A model generated the notes under the pieces. The model was given only the letters and a program-made list of their open reading frames with translations, had not been told where the DNA came from and made no database searches. Source: Enterobacter asburiae (GTDB lineage Bacteria; Pseudomonadota; Gammaproteobacteria; Enterobacterales; Enterobacteriaceae). From it: DNA of 64,000 bases. Made by a program: the position numbers and the translations under genes. Each line of letters starts with the position of its first letter. Within the stretch, counting starts at the first letter, position 1. The DNA lies in assembly GCF_007035645.1 (NCBI RefSeq), contig NZ_AP019632.1:1240001-1304000 (forward strand), given 5' to 3'. This document shows positions 16,996 to 26,345 of the stretch, piece after piece.

Positions 16996-18759
16996 ATGGA
17001 AGATTTGACCCTGCGCTATTTCGATGCGGAAATGCGCTACCTCCGTGAAGCGGCCAAAGAATTTGCCCGAACCCACCCGGACCGGGCCGCGATGCTTGAC
17101 CTGGATAAGGCCGGCACACCCGATCCGTATGTTGAACGCCTGTTTGAAGGCTTTGCTTTCTCGATGGGGCGGCTGCGTGAAAAGATTGACGACGATCTGC
17201 CGGAACTTACCGAAGGTCTGGTCAGTATGCTCTGGCCTCACTACCTGCGTACCATTCCGTCACTCTCGGTGGTGGCGTTCACGCCTGTGCTTCAGGCCGT
17301 GAAGATGGCGGAAGTCATGCCCGCGGGTCTGGAAGTGTACTCCCGCCCGGTAGGGCCGAAGAACACGGTCTGCCGCTACCGCACCACCCGCGATGTGATG
17401 CTCAATCCGCTGAACATCTCAGGGGTAACCATGACCACTGAGCCTGACGGGCGTTCGCTGCTGCGGATGCGTTTTGCCTGTAGCACACAGGCGGACTGGT
17501 CCCATGCGGACCTCAGCCACCTGAGCCTCTATCTCGGCGCAGATGCGCCAGTCAGCAGCCAGCTACACCTGATGCTGACAAGGCGGCAAGCCGCCTTGTA
17601 TATGCGTCTGCCCGGGCAGACTGACCGTATTCGCCTGGACGGGTACTTTTCGCCGGGAGGATTTGCGGAGGAAGATGGGCTGTGGCCGAAGGGGGATACT
17701 GCCTTCAGCGGCTACCAGCTGCTGCTGGAGTACTTCACCTTTCGCGACAAGTTTATGTTCGTCCACCTCAACGGTCTGGACGGGATTACGCCGCCTGTGG
17801 GAGCAGAGTACTTCGACATCGAAGTCGTGTTCAGTACGCTGTGGCCATCAGACCTGCCGGTTACTAATGATGCGGTTCGTTTGCACTGCGTGCCGGTGAT
17901 AAACCTGTTCACGCTGGAAGCTGATCCGCTCACCATTACGGGGCTTGAAAGTGAGTACCTGCTGCGCCCTAAACGGCTGCAGGACGGACATACCGAGATT
18001 TATGCTGTGGATTCAGTCATAGGCTCAAACCGGACTGGTGACGCGGAGTATGTACCGTTCAGCAGCTTCCGTCACAAGGGCGGTATGATGCGTCGTCACG
18101 CCCCGCCACGCTATTACCACACCCGCGTTAAGCGGGGCGTTACCGGGCTGTATGACACCTGGCTGATTCTCGGTGGTCACCAGTGGGAGGATGACAGGCT
18201 GTTTGAGCGTGAAGCCGTTTCGCTGCAAATTACCGGCACCAACGGTCAGTTACCGCGCCGGGCGCTGCAGAGCACGCTGCTTGACCGCTGTGAGCAGGTG
18301 GTGCAGACGCCACTGACGGTGAAAAACCTCTGCAAACCCACGCTGCCGGTTTACCCGCCAGCAGAAGACCGTTTTCACTGGCGGGTACTGAGCCACCTCG
18401 GCTCTGGGTTCCTGAACATGATGAGCACCGCCGAAGTGCTGCGCGGCACGCTGGCACTCTATAACTGGCAGGAGGATGAACTGAACACCCGCCGTCTGGA
18501 GGCGATTCAGCATGTGGAGCACCACCGCCTGCAGCGTTTTGAGCAGGGCTACCTGTTGCGGGGGCTGGATATCGAAGTGACCATCGACAGCAACGGCTTC
18601 ACCGGTGAGGGCGATATTCACCTGTTCGGTGAAATGCTCAACCGGTTCTTTGCGCTGTATGCCGATATGAACCTGTTTAACCAGCTCACCCTCATTGTTC
18701 AGCCAGAAGGAAAATGCATCCGGTGGAAAGAGAATCACAGTCCGCGTCTGCCCGGCTGA
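16996..18759 (+). CDS. tssF: T6SS baseplate protein TssF
   Basis: 587 aa. N-terminal signature EDLTLRYFDAEMRYLREAA, then RLFEGFAFSMGRLREKIDDD and LTEGLVSMLWPHYLRTIPS, are diagnostic for TssF (VasA/ImpG). It forms part of the wedge (TssE-TssF-TssG-TssK) of the phage-like baseplate. The start has an AGGAAC-like site in the 20-base gap after tssA. Its 3' end overlaps tssG by 46 bases, an unusually long overlap that probably reflects translational coupling because the two proteins assemble as a subcomplex. Confidence 0.94.
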   Translation: MEDLTLRYFDAEMRYLREAAKEFARTHPDRAAMLDLDKAGTPDPYVERLFEGFAFSMGRLREKIDDDLPELTEGLVSMLWPHYLRTIPSLSVVAFTPVLQAVKMAEVMPAGLEVYSRPVGPKNTVCRYRTTRDVMLNPLNISGVTMTTEPDGRSLLRMRFACSTQADWSHADLSHLSLYLGADAPVSSQLHLMLTRRQAALYMRLPGQTDRIRLDGYFSPGGFAEEDGLWPKGDTAFSGYQLLLEYFTFRDKFMFVHLNGLDGITPPVGAEYFDIEVVFSTLWPSDLPVTNDAVRLHCVPVINLFTLEADPLTITGLESEYLLRPKRLQDGHTEIYAVDSVIGSNRTGDAEYVPFSSFRHKGGMMRRHAPPRYYHTRVKRGVTGLYDTWLILGGHQWEDDRLFEREAVSLQITGTNGQLPRRALQSTLLDRCEQVVQTPLTVKNLCKPTLPVYPPAEDRFHWRVLSHLGSGFLNMMSTAEVLRGTLALYNWQEDELNTRRLEAIQHVEHHRLQRFEQGYLLRGLDIEVTIDSNGFTGEGDIHLFGEMLNRFFALYADMNLFNQLTLIVQPEGKCIRWKENHSPRLPG

Positions 18760-19817
18760 TAGCGCAACTGGGGGACCGGCTACCATATATCAACTTTTAC
18801 CGCTTCTGCCAGCTGCTGGAGCAAAGCCAGCCGGATAAACCGGTCACTGGCAGCACCTGGCAGGTACGACATGAACCGGTACGCTTCCGGCCCCATCCTG
18901 GCATGGGATTTCCGGCATCTGAAATCAAAGGAATTGAGCAGTCTGAACATTCCCATCTGCCGCCGAATGTGCGCATCACTTTTATGGGGCTCTACGGCGT
19001 GGAGTCCCCTCTGCCGACGCACTATATCGATGACATTACCCAGCGGCGGGAAGGGTATGAGGCCACCGCGGATTTCCTCGATATTTTCAACCACCGGTTG
19101 ATTGCTCAGTACTATCGCATATGGCGTAAATACTCGTACCCGGCGACCTTTGAAGAGGGTGGGAAGGATAAAATCTCGCAGTACCTGTTGGGGCTGGCGG
19201 GACTCGGCATTGACGGCTGTGCACAAAACATTGCCACCCCGGCCTCACGCTTTCTGGCGCTGCTGCCGGTCATGTTGCTGCCCGGACGTACCGCAGAGGG
19301 TATGACCTCACTGGTGCGCCTGCTGGCACCCAATACACGGGCGAAAATCTGGCACCATGACAAACGCCGCGTGCCTGTGAAGAAACCTTTGGTTATGAGC
19401 GTCAGCCAGCCAGTCACCCTGACAAACCGTCCGGTGATGGGTAACTATGCCACCGACGTAAACAGCCAGGTGCTGATGCGCCTGACAACCACTGACTCAA
19501 CTGAAGTGCTGGGCTGGTTACCGGGCGGGGAGCTCCACTCGGACCTGATGACGCTGCTGTATGTGTATCTTGGAACTCGCCTGGATGTCCGCCTGCAGCT
19601 ATCCGTCGACCGTAGCCTGCTGCCGGACGTGACGATGAACATTAAGCCCGATGCCGGAGCCGGGCAGCTGGGCCGCACCGCCGTGATGCGGCCGCTGAAT
19701 GCAGCGAACACCGTCACGCACTCCAAAACCATAACCATCAATCTTGGCCGCTATGAGCGGGTACAGGAAAATATTCACCGCAGGGAGACCGATGAAGATG
19801 GCGATTATCGCTGGTAA
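18714..19817 (+). CDS. tssG: T6SS baseplate protein TssG
   Basis: 367 aa. The segments LPYINFYRFCQLLEQ, VRFRPHPGMGFPASEI and LPTHYIDDITQR are typical of TssG (VasB/ImpH), the partner of TssF in the baseplate wedge. ATG at 18714 is preceded by AGAAGGA and lies 46 bases inside tssF; no later start would keep the conserved N-terminus. The 3' end overlaps tssJ by 26 bases. Confidence 0.93.
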   Translation: MHPVERESQSASARLIAQLGDRLPYINFYRFCQLLEQSQPDKPVTGSTWQVRHEPVRFRPHPGMGFPASEIKGIEQSEHSHLPPNVRITFMGLYGVESPLPTHYIDDITQRREGYEATADFLDIFNHRLIAQYYRIWRKYSYPATFEEGGKDKISQYLLGLAGLGIDGCAQNIATPASRFLALLPVMLLPGRTAEGMTSLVRLLAPNTRAKIWHHDKRRVPVKKPLVMSVSQPVTLTNRPVMGNYATDVNSQVLMRLTTTDSTEVLGWLPGGELHSDLMTLLYVYLGTRLDVRLQLSVDRSLLPDVTMNIKPDAGAGQLGRTAVMRPLNAANTVTHSKTITINLGRYERVQENIHRRETDEDGDYRW

Positions 19818-20334
19818 ATTTCCTCTGGCAGCTCTGGCCGTAGGTATCACACTGATACTTGCTGGCTGTGGGCTGACTCAAAAAGTCACAGATGGCACCG
19901 TTGCTGTGACCAAATCGATTTTTTATAAGCAAATAAAGACCCTGCATCTGGATATTCGTGCCCGTGAGGCCGTTAACAGCAATGCTGGCGGCGTGGCACT
20001 GTCGACGGTGGTGCGCATCTACCAGCTTAAGGATCGCAAAACGTTCGACAGTACTGACTATCCGTCACTGTTTAAAGAGGACAGTCAGGTCATCAAAGCA
20101 GACCTGCTGGTGGAGAAAGATATCCTCCTGCAGCCGGGCGGGGCGGTCACGGTAGATATACCAATGGAGGAAAATGCGCAGTACGTGGCGGTGGCAGGAA
20201 TGTTTATGTCACCGGACCAGGAGAACAATACCTGGCGTGTGGTAATGAGCCGCGATGACCTCGATCCGGATAAGGCACGCGTCATTGAGGCGGGGAACAA
20301 CCGCCTGACCCTGAAGGCGCTGAAAGATGAATGA
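19792..20334 (+). CDS. tssJ: T6SS outer-membrane lipoprotein TssJ
   Basis: 180 aa from the ATG at 19792, which has AGGGAG just upstream and gives a proper lipoprotein signal peptide: charged start, hydrophobic core and lipobox LAGC with Cys26. An upstream ATG at 19744 would put about 16 extra residues before the signal. The mature part shows the transthyretin-like TssJ pattern (VRIYQLKDRKTF, SLFKEDSQVIKADLL, YVAVAGMF). It anchors the TssM periplasmic domain at the outer membrane. It overlaps tssG by 26 bases and tssE by 8. Confidence 0.92.
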   Translation: MKMAIIAGKFPLAALAVGITLILAGCGLTQKVTDGTVAVTKSIFYKQIKTLHLDIRAREAVNSNAGGVALSTVVRIYQLKDRKTFDSTDYPSLFKEDSQVIKADLLVEKDILLQPGGAVTVDIPMEENAQYVAVAGMFMSPDQENNTWRVVMSRDDLDPDKARVIEAGNNRLTLKALKDE

Positions 20335-20779
20335 GACGCCCCGTTCCTCGCTTTACGAGACGCTATTTGGCAATTTTACCGGTGGGTTCGATCTGCATCA
20401 GGTCAGCGAAGAAAACCAGGTCATCCTTTCGGTTCTGGATAACATGCAGCGCGTTCTAAACTGTCGCGCCGGCACGCTGGCGCACCTGCCTGATTACGGG
20501 CTGCCCGATATGACGAAAATCCTGCAGGGGATGCCCGGAACGGCCCATGAGCTCATGGGCACATTGTCTGCCGTCCTGCTCAAGTATGAACCGCGTCTGA
20601 AAAAGATAGACGTTGTTCTGCTGGAGCAGAACATTCCCGGCGAGCTGCGCTATGCCATTGACGCTGAACTTAAAGGGATTGGCCTGGTGCGCTACGGGAC
20701 TGAGTTTATGCCCGAAGGACGGGTCCTGTTGCGGCATCTCAGGCAACAGCAGTATCTCGATACAACACCTCGTATATAA
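20327..20779 (+). CDS. tssE: T6SS baseplate protein TssE (gp25-like)
   Basis: 150 aa. The gp25/lysozyme-like fold of TssE is indicated by SVLDNMQRVLNCRAGTLAH followed by DYGLPD and by YEPRLKKIDVVLLEQN. TssE is the wedge component that starts sheath assembly. The ATG at 20327 overlaps the end of tssJ by 8 bases. It is followed 14 bases later by an unassigned gene. Confidence 0.92.
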   Translation: MNETPRSSLYETLFGNFTGGFDLHQVSEENQVILSVLDNMQRVLNCRAGTLAHLPDYGLPDMTKILQGMPGTAHELMGTLSAVLLKYEPRLKKIDVVLLEQNIPGELRYAIDAELKGIGLVRYGTEFMPEGRVLLRHLRQQQYLDTTPRI

Positions 20780-20793
20780 GGTCAGTTAACACC

Positions 20794-21264
20794 ATGTCAG
20801 TAAAATCACAGTTCCTGAAGAAGTTGCAGGCGCGACAACCTTCACCCGTTCCCGCAGTTAGCAAGAGTCAGGCCGATATTGCAGAGTTTCGCATGCGAAT
20901 GGCTCAGCTTCAGGAGCAAATGGACGCCTGGCTGTCAGATACCGGACTGAATGCAGAGCCACTGACGGTATACGTTCCTGACCTGCTGGTGGAGGGCGGG
21001 GCTTTTGATATTTCCGGTATCGTCCTGCGTTATGGTAATCGGGCGGTTAAGTTTATGCCGATATTTCTGTATGGACAGGGAGTTGCAGGCTGTGTCGAGG
21101 TGACTTTTTTTTCCGGGTACAGCGCGATTTCTCAAGGACGCCTGTTCATGCGGGTGGGGAGCGTAAATGACTGGATGTTTACTCCCCCTGATACATTACC
21201 TCAGTCAGGAAAACTATTTGATGAAGGTGTTTTTTTCGATCTGATTTTAGCGCTGCTGTCCTAG
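20794..21264 (+). CDS. Uncharacterised protein downstream of tssE
   Basis: 156 aa; I do not recognise the family. The first 20 residues are basic and proline-rich, residues about 25-45 look like an amphipathic helix (AEFRMRMAQLQEQMDAWL), and the rest is predicted beta-rich (LTVYVPDLLVEGGAFDISG, VKFMPIFLYGQGVAG). No signal peptide or membrane helix. It starts 14 bases after tssE on the same strand, so it is presumably a T6SS accessory or regulatory protein. The last 60 bases are more AT-rich than the rest. Confidence 0.65.
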   Translation: MSVKSQFLKKLQARQPSPVPAVSKSQADIAEFRMRMAQLQEQMDAWLSDTGLNAEPLTVYVPDLLVEGGAFDISGIVLRYGNRAVKFMPIFLYGQGVAGCVEVTFFSGYSAISQGRLFMRVGSVNDWMFTPPDTLPQSGKLFDEGVFFDLILALLS

Positions 21265-21367
21265 CAATAACATTCATTCCTTTATTCGTCATTGCGTTTC
21301 TACACGCAAAACTGCCTTACACATCAACTGACGAAATTAACCGACACGGATATGCAGGCCCTGCAGA

Positions 21368-22699
21368 ATGACCACACATATAACGTTAAAAACCGGCGGC
21401 GACCCGCGTACGCTGCCAGATTATGCCGCCCTCCGCGACGAACTCAGTAAGCTAACACATCCTGCTCGCCCTGATGTGAACTGGCAATATGTCCAAAGAC
21501 TCTGTCTCTCAATGTTTGAACAGAACGGTGTGGAGTTGCAGACAGCAGCCTGGTACACCCTTGCTCGTACTCACCTGTCTGGATTAGCTGGCCTGAATGA
21601 AGGGCTGGCGATTCTGGAGGCCCTGATTAGCCACCAGTGGGACATCTTATGGCCGAAGACGCAACACGCTCGTATGGAAATCCTTAGCGGCCTTAGCCAG
21701 CGCCTGCAGCAGCGCATGCGTATGCTGCCATTCAACAGCAGCCATCTTAGTGAGCTTTATCGTGCTGAAGCGTTACTTACCAGCCTGAGCGCGGTGCTCC
21801 AGCGCCTTGAGCTTAAACACCTTAGCCAGTTCGATACGTTACGAACGTTGATACGTTCAAGTGCTGAACGGCTGGAAAGCAGTAATGACACGTCCGATTT
21901 GAATGTGAACATGAAGCCCGATAGCGAATCGACTCTGGAGAAAGCCGAACCGATCGAAGAAGTGAAATGGGTATATGTTGTGCATCAGGAAAATCAGCCG
22001 AATGGGGAGGATCGTACGACAGCCCCCGTGCCTGTCAGACAGTGGAAGCCCTTTATTACCGGGATGTGTTCCACACTGGTGGTGTGCTTCGCTGTGGCGT
22101 GGGGATGGGCTTCTTTGTCCAGACCCGACCCCCTGGCGACTCAGGCTTTTGCCTCTCTGGCTCCGTTACCTGAAGTGCTCACGCCTGTGCAGCAAGACGC
22201 GTTAACACTGCGAGGTACTTTACCGTCCACGTTTATCACAGACACGCAGCAGCAGCTTGCCCGCCTGGATAAACTGCCTCCTGACTGGAATCTTTCCTAC
22301 AGCCTTCAGCTGTTAAAGCAGCTCCAGACATTATGGCCGGAGGAGGCGAAACCGCTCACAATGCAGTGGCAGCAAAAATTTAACGCGGCAGCGTTACCTG
22401 TCGACGCAATGAACAGCTGGTATCAGGGAATGATGACGCTTCAGCAACTGAGTCATCGGCTGAGTAGTCTGGACGAGCAAAAAGGAAAATACATCACGGT
22501 AAGCGAGCTTAAATCGGTAGTTTTTTCGACTATACAGTCATTTAACCAGACGATACCGGCTGAAGAACAACTCAGGCGCCTGTCACAGCATCCAGCAGGA
22601 GATGCGCTTCCTGAAGCAGAAAAGACTCAACTGGAGTTGCGTCTTAAACAGCTGGCAACGCGTTACGCTCAAATAAAACAGGATTCTTCTGCTCAGTGA
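21368..22699 (+). CDS. tagA: TagA-like T6SS protein (ImpA N-terminal domain, transmembrane segment, VasL-type C-terminus)
   Basis: 443 aa. The N-terminal third is related to TssA/ImpA-N (RPDVNWQYVQRLCLSMFE, AAWYTLARTHLSGLAGLNEGL). A single hydrophobic segment lies near residues 225-245 (ITGMCSTLVVCFAVAWGW), and the C-terminal 190 residues are helical as in VasL proteins (LRRLSQHPAGDALPEAEKTQL near the end). In enteroaggregative E. coli, TagA sits at the inner membrane opposite the firing site and stops and holds the extended sheath; the same role is likely. It is the last gene of the T6SS locus, about 50 bases from the 3' side of argW, after a 103-base gap in which I see no gene. Confidence 0.75.
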   Translation: MTTHITLKTGGDPRTLPDYAALRDELSKLTHPARPDVNWQYVQRLCLSMFEQNGVELQTAAWYTLARTHLSGLAGLNEGLAILEALISHQWDILWPKTQHARMEILSGLSQRLQQRMRMLPFNSSHLSELYRAEALLTSLSAVLQRLELKHLSQFDTLRTLIRSSAERLESSNDTSDLNVNMKPDSESTLEKAEPIEEVKWVYVVHQENQPNGEDRTTAPVPVRQWKPFITGMCSTLVVCFAVAWGWASLSRPDPLATQAFASLAPLPEVLTPVQQDALTLRGTLPSTFITDTQQQLARLDKLPPDWNLSYSLQLLKQLQTLWPEEAKPLTMQWQQKFNAAALPVDAMNSWYQGMMTLQQLSHRLSSLDEQKGKYITVSELKSVVFSTIQSFNQTIPAEEQLRRLSQHPAGDALPEAEKTQLELRLKQLATRYAQIKQDSSAQ

Positions 22700-22748
22700 A
22701 TTCTGGCGGTAGACAGACGAATGTGCTGGAAAAAGCGGGAGGGTAAAG

Positions 22749-22820
22749 TGTCCCCTGCAGGAATCGAACCTGCAACTAGCCCTTAGGAGGGGCTCGTTAT
22801 ATCCATTTAACTAAGGGGAC
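22749..22820 (-). tRNA. argW: tRNA-Arg, anticodon CCT
   Basis: Read on the minus strand from 22820, the 72-base sequence has a 7-base acceptor stem (GTCCCCT pairing with AGGGGAC), the T-loop GGTTCGATTCC and anticodon CCT in CTCCTAAG. It is nearly identical to E. coli argW, and it is next to yfdC as in E. coli. After the discriminator A the DNA reads CTT rather than CCA, so the tail is not encoded. The 3' end faces the T6SS locus. Confidence 0.93.
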
Positions 22821-22895
22821 GAGGCGGCACGAGTATAGCCTTATTTACACTTTGCGTTAAGCGCATCGCCGCCTGACTGCTCAAAGAGTCACCAT

Positions 22896-23825
22896 TCAGG
22901 TCGATTTTTTTGTCGATTTATCATCATTTTCCCGTGCCTTAAGCTCAGCTTTGCGTTTGTTCGACATGTCGTTACGAATTTGGGCATGGCTTAAAAGCGC
23001 GAAGATAAACGTTCCGCCGCAAATGTTTCCTGCCAGCGTCGGAAGGGCAAACGGCCAGAAGAAATCGCTCCAGTGAAGCGTACCGTTAAAGACCAGATAG
23101 AGGATTTCAACGGTACCGACCACAATATGCGTGGTGTCCGCCAGCGCAATCAGCCAGGTCATCAATATGATCACCACAATTTTGGCGCTTCCCGCTGAAG
23201 GAAACATCCAGACCATTGTGGCGATAATCCAGCCAGAGATGATGGCGTTTGAGAACATCTCGACCGGCGTGTTTTTCATTACGTCCATGCCGATTTTCAC
23301 AAACGCATCCCGGGTGGGTTCATCAAAGATCGGCATATATTCAAACGCCCATGCCGCGATGCCCGTGCCGATGATATTACCCAGCAGAACCACGCTCCAG
23401 AGCCGCATCAATAAACCGAAATTACCGAGTGTGGGGTTTTGCATCACCGGCAGAACGGCGGTCACCGTGTTCTCGGTAAACAGCTGCTGGCGGGCCATGA
23501 TGACAATAATAAAGCCGAAGGTATAGCCGAGGTTTTCCAGTAAAAATCCACCGGGTACGCCTTCCAGCTGCACATGAAATATCCCTTTCGCAAGCAGAGA
23601 TGCGCCCATTGAGAGTCCGGCAGCAATGGCTGACCAGAAGAGGGCCATCGCGTCGCGCTCCATCTCTTTTTCACCATCCTGGCGTATATGCTCGTGGATG
23701 GCCATTGCGCGGGAGGGGAGGCGATCTTCATCAATTTCTATCTTCTCGCCGCGCGCTTTCTCCTCGCTTTCAATTTCAAGCTCCTCAGTGCTCTCGCCAA
23801 TTTTTTCTTCGCCTACATCTTTCAT
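22896..23825 (-). CDS. yfdC: Formate/nitrite transporter family membrane protein YfdC
   Basis: 309 aa. A charged N-terminal tail of about 60 residues rich in Glu and Lys precedes about six transmembrane segments of the FNT (FocA/NirC) fold, for example ALFWSAIAAGLSMGASLLAKG and NIICGGTFIFALL-type ends. The predicted N-terminus MKDVGEEKIGE has GGGAG about 6 bases upstream. The substrate is not established; YfdC is a distant FNT member. Next to argW as in E. coli K-12. Confidence 0.9.
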   Translation of the reverse strand: MKDVGEEKIGESTEELEIESEEKARGEKIEIDEDRLPSRAMAIHEHIRQDGEKEMERDAMALFWSAIAAGLSMGASLLAKGIFHVQLEGVPGGFLLENLGYTFGFIIVIMARQQLFTENTVTAVLPVMQNPTLGNFGLLMRLWSVVLLGNIIGTGIAAWAFEYMPIFDEPTRDAFVKIGMDVMKNTPVEMFSNAIISGWIIATMVWMFPSAGSAKIVVIILMTWLIALADTTHIVVGTVEILYLVFNGTLHWSDFFWPFALPTLAGNICGGTFIFALLSHAQIRNDMSNKRKAELKARENDDKSTKKST

Positions 23826-24140
23826 ATCTGCTCCCGGAGGTTGATCTTTCTGTTAAGCGTAGCGGCTTTTATCGGGATGCCTGTGGGGATGCTCTTAAAT
23901 TGGCGGCAATGACAACAAAGGTGATACATCTCTTTCAAAGTCATTATAAAATTGCCAGCGAAACGAATTCCAAAAGCCAGGCTATGCTGAGATCAGAGTC
24001 ACGGTGGTTACTGCCCGTAATTGTGCTCATAGACATCGGTAAACGTGCTGTTACAATCGCTTGCACGTTTACAGACGGAGCGTCAACGGCTCCGTTACGG
24101 ATGGCAATCAACGATAGCCATACTGAACAGGGAGATATTT
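23826..24140. other. Intergenic region between divergent yfdC and mlaA
   Basis: 315 bases with no convincing gene. It must hold the promoters of both divergent genes. A short inverted repeat (ACGGAGC at 24075-24081 with GCTCCGT at 24089-24095) lies about 45 bases before mlaA and may be part of its leader. I see no clear operator. Confidence 0.5.
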
Positions 24141-24893
24141 ATGAAACTTCGGCTGTCGGCGCTTGCGCTTGGCGCGACGATGCTTGTGGGCTGCGCCAGC
24201 TCCGGTGAGCAAACGGGACGCTCCGATCCTCTCGAAGGATTTAACCGCTCAATGTATAGCTTCAACTACAACGTACTGGACCCGTATGTGGTTCGTCCGG
24301 TGGCAGTAGCATGGCGCGATTATGTTCCACAACCTGCGCGTAACGGGTTAAGTAACTTTACCAGCAACCTCGAAGAGCCTGCGGTAATGGTGAACTACTT
24401 CCTGCAGGGCGACCCGTATCAGGGGATGGTCCACTTTACCCGCTTCTTCCTGAACTCCATTCTGGGGATGGGTGGCTTTATTGATGTTGCAGGTATGGCT
24501 AACCAGAAACTGCAGCGTGAACAACCGCACCGTTTCGGCAGCACGATGGGACACTATGGCGTCGGGTATGGTCCGTACGTGCATTTACCGTTCTACGGTA
24601 GTTTCACCCTCCGTGATGATGGCGGCGATATGGTGGATACGCTGTATCCGGTTCTGTCGTGGCTGACCTGGCCGCTGTCGGTGGGTAAATGGACGGTGGA
24701 AGGGATTGAAACCCGCGCGCAACTGCTCGACTCCGATGGTCTGCTGCGCCAGTCTTCTGACCCGTACATTATGGTGCGTGAAGCGTACTTCCAGAATCAT
24801 GACTTTATTGCCAACGGCGGCAAGCTGAAGCCGGAAGAGAATCCAAACGCGAAGGCGATCGAAAACGAACTAAAAGATATCGATTCGGAGTAA
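24141..24893 (+). CDS. mlaA: Outer-membrane lipid asymmetry lipoprotein MlaA (VacJ)
   Basis: 250 aa from ATG at 24141 (GGGAGA upstream); an upstream in-frame ATG at 24045 would hide the lipoprotein signal. Lipobox LVGC gives Cys18. The MlaA family signature DPLEGFNRSMYSFNYNVLD follows, with RRFLNSILGMGGF-type and GHYGVGYGPYVHLPFYG motifs. MlaA, with OmpC/F, removes misplaced phospholipids from the outer leaflet and hands them to MlaC and the MlaFEDB complex. The transcript ends in a strong terminator shared with the convergent fadL. Confidence 0.96.
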   Translation: MKLRLSALALGATMLVGCASSGEQTGRSDPLEGFNRSMYSFNYNVLDPYVVRPVAVAWRDYVPQPARNGLSNFTSNLEEPAVMVNYFLQGDPYQGMVHFTRFFLNSILGMGGFIDVAGMANQKLQREQPHRFGSTMGHYGVGYGPYVHLPFYGSFTLRDDGGDMVDTLYPVLSWLTWPLSVGKWTVEGIETRAQLLDSDGLLRQSSDPYIMVREAYFQNHDFIANGGKLKPEENPNAKAIENELKDIDSE

Positions 24894-24895
24894 AT

Positions 24896-24924
24896 AAAAA
24901 AGGTGAGCAATGCTCACCTTTTTT
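24896..24924. terminator. Bidirectional terminator between mlaA and fadL
   Basis: A perfect hairpin AAAAAGGTGAGCA / TGCTCACCTTTTT with runs of A on one side and T on the other serves both convergent genes. Confidence 0.92.
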
Positions 24925-24937
24925 GATTCCAGCGCGA

Positions 24938-26221
24938 TTAGAACGCGTAGTTGAAGTTCGTACCGAACAGCCAGGCTTTACCTTCAGAGGTAAACTCGTA
25001 CGGACCTTCCTTGAACGTCACTTTCTGACCGTGCATATAAGATACGCCCGCATCGATGGATGCATTCTCGTTCAACGCATAGGTCGCGCCAGCACTTAAC
25101 CAGAAGCGGTCCTGATCCGGAATGGAAATGGAACGTTTATCTGCCGGAACCGGGCTGTCGTCAAATGCGATACCGGAGCGGAAAGTCCAGTTCTTATCGT
25201 AGTAGTAGGTGGTACCCAACGCTATACGATAGGCGTCGTGGAAGCTTTCGTCCTTATAGAACAGCGTTTGACCATTGGTACCGGTCGCTTTCAGCTCCTG
25301 GAACTGACTCCAGCTGGTATAGGCCAGGCTATAGTGAATAGCCCACTGTGGCGCAACGCGGTTGTAACCGGAGACTTCCCACATTTCTGGCAAATGCAGT
25401 GACAGTGAACCTGGAACGGTCTGGTTGGACGTTCCCCAAGGAATGGTGGTGCCCGCACCTGGAACCAGATTGTTCACAGGCGTCAGGATACCGCTCTTGT
25501 AATCGCCGTCGAAGTCAATTTTCACTTCGGAACGATAGGTCAGGCCCCAACGGTTGTTTTTATCCAGCTCGTACAGGATACCGGCGTTCCAGCCATAGCC
25601 CCACTCATCACCTTCAAGACTGGCAATTTTATTGCTGTTTTTAGGCAGGCGAGCGGTCTGTTCCCCGGAATAACGTTCGATCTTCGCATCGGCGTAGACG
25701 GCATCAAAGCCCAGGCCAAAACTCCAGTTATCGTTCAGGCGATACGCACCGCTCAGGTTGAGGTTCAGCGTAGTAAGGTCTGTTTTACCGCCGTATTCAC
25801 CAGCCGGGTAGTTGTTATTGAACTCGGTAGCCAGGCCGTAGTTAGACGTTACCGATGCACCCCAGCCAAACTGTTCGTTGATAGGTGCAACGAAGTGCAG
25901 GTTTGGGATCCATGCTGTTGGGGCAATATTGTCTGCTTTAAGGCTCGCACCCGTGTAAGGCGACTTACCAGAAACGTTGACATCAGGATCGATATAAACC
26001 GCACCGGCAGAAAAAGTCGGACGATCGAACATCATGATCAACGCGGGGTTACGACTCGCGTTACCCGCATCATCAGCGATAGCGCCTTCCCCGGAATACG
26101 CACGGCCAAGGCCAGAGGAAGAAAATTCGTTTAACTGAAAGCCCGCTGACCAGGCGGAAGTGGAGACGAGTGCCACTGCGACTGCCAGCGCAGTCTTGTT
26201 GAACAGGGTTTTCTGGCTCAT
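24938..26221 (-). CDS. fadL: Long-chain fatty acid outer-membrane transporter FadL
   Basis: 427 aa from the ATG at 26221 (MSQKTLF, as in E. coli); two codons further upstream another start is possible but not supported by homology. Signal peptide ends SAWSA, and the mature protein begins [21 protein letters not shown], the plug region of FadL. The barrel ends in an aromatic residue (NYAF), as required for outer-membrane assembly. It imports long-chain fatty acids and can serve as a phage receptor. Two FadR-like sites and a CRP-like site lie upstream, matching control by fatty acids and catabolite state. Confidence 0.96.
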   Translation of the reverse strand: MSQKTLFNKTALAVAVALVSTSAWSAGFQLNEFSSSGLGRAYSGEGAIADDAGNASRNPALIMMFDRPTFSAGAVYIDPDVNVSGKSPYTGASLKADNIAPTAWIPNLHFVAPINEQFGWGASVTSNYGLATEFNNNYPAGEYGGKTDLTTLNLNLSGAYRLNDNWSFGLGFDAVYADAKIERYSGEQTARLPKNSNKIASLEGDEWGYGWNAGILYELDKNNRWGLTYRSEVKIDFDGDYKSGILTPVNNLVPGAGTTIPWGTSNQTVPGSLSLHLPEMWEVSGYNRVAPQWAIHYSLAYTSWSQFQELKATGTNGQTLFYKDESFHDAYRIALGTTYYYDKNWTFRSGIAFDDSPVPADKRSISIPDQDRFWLSAGATYALNENASIDAGVSYMHGQKVTFKEGPYEFTSEGKAWLFGTNFNYAF

Positions 26222-26307
26222 GACCATAACCTCATTGAGTTATTTTTATTCAATAATTGTTACATACCGTAACAGGAGCGCGAAGTGTAGGGTCTGAGGT
26301 ATGACAG

Positions 26308-26345
26308 ACAAATCAGACCAGTGGCCAGAGTATAGGTCTGACCAG
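26308..26345 (-). promoter_or_regulatory. Two FadR-like operators upstream of fadL
   Basis: On the minus strand ACTGGTCTGATTTGT (26308-26322) and GCTGGTCAGACCTAT (26331-26345) match the FadR consensus ANCTGGTCNGACNTGTT. E. coli fadL has two FadR sites in the same place, where FadR represses until acyl-CoA releases it. Confidence 0.78.
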
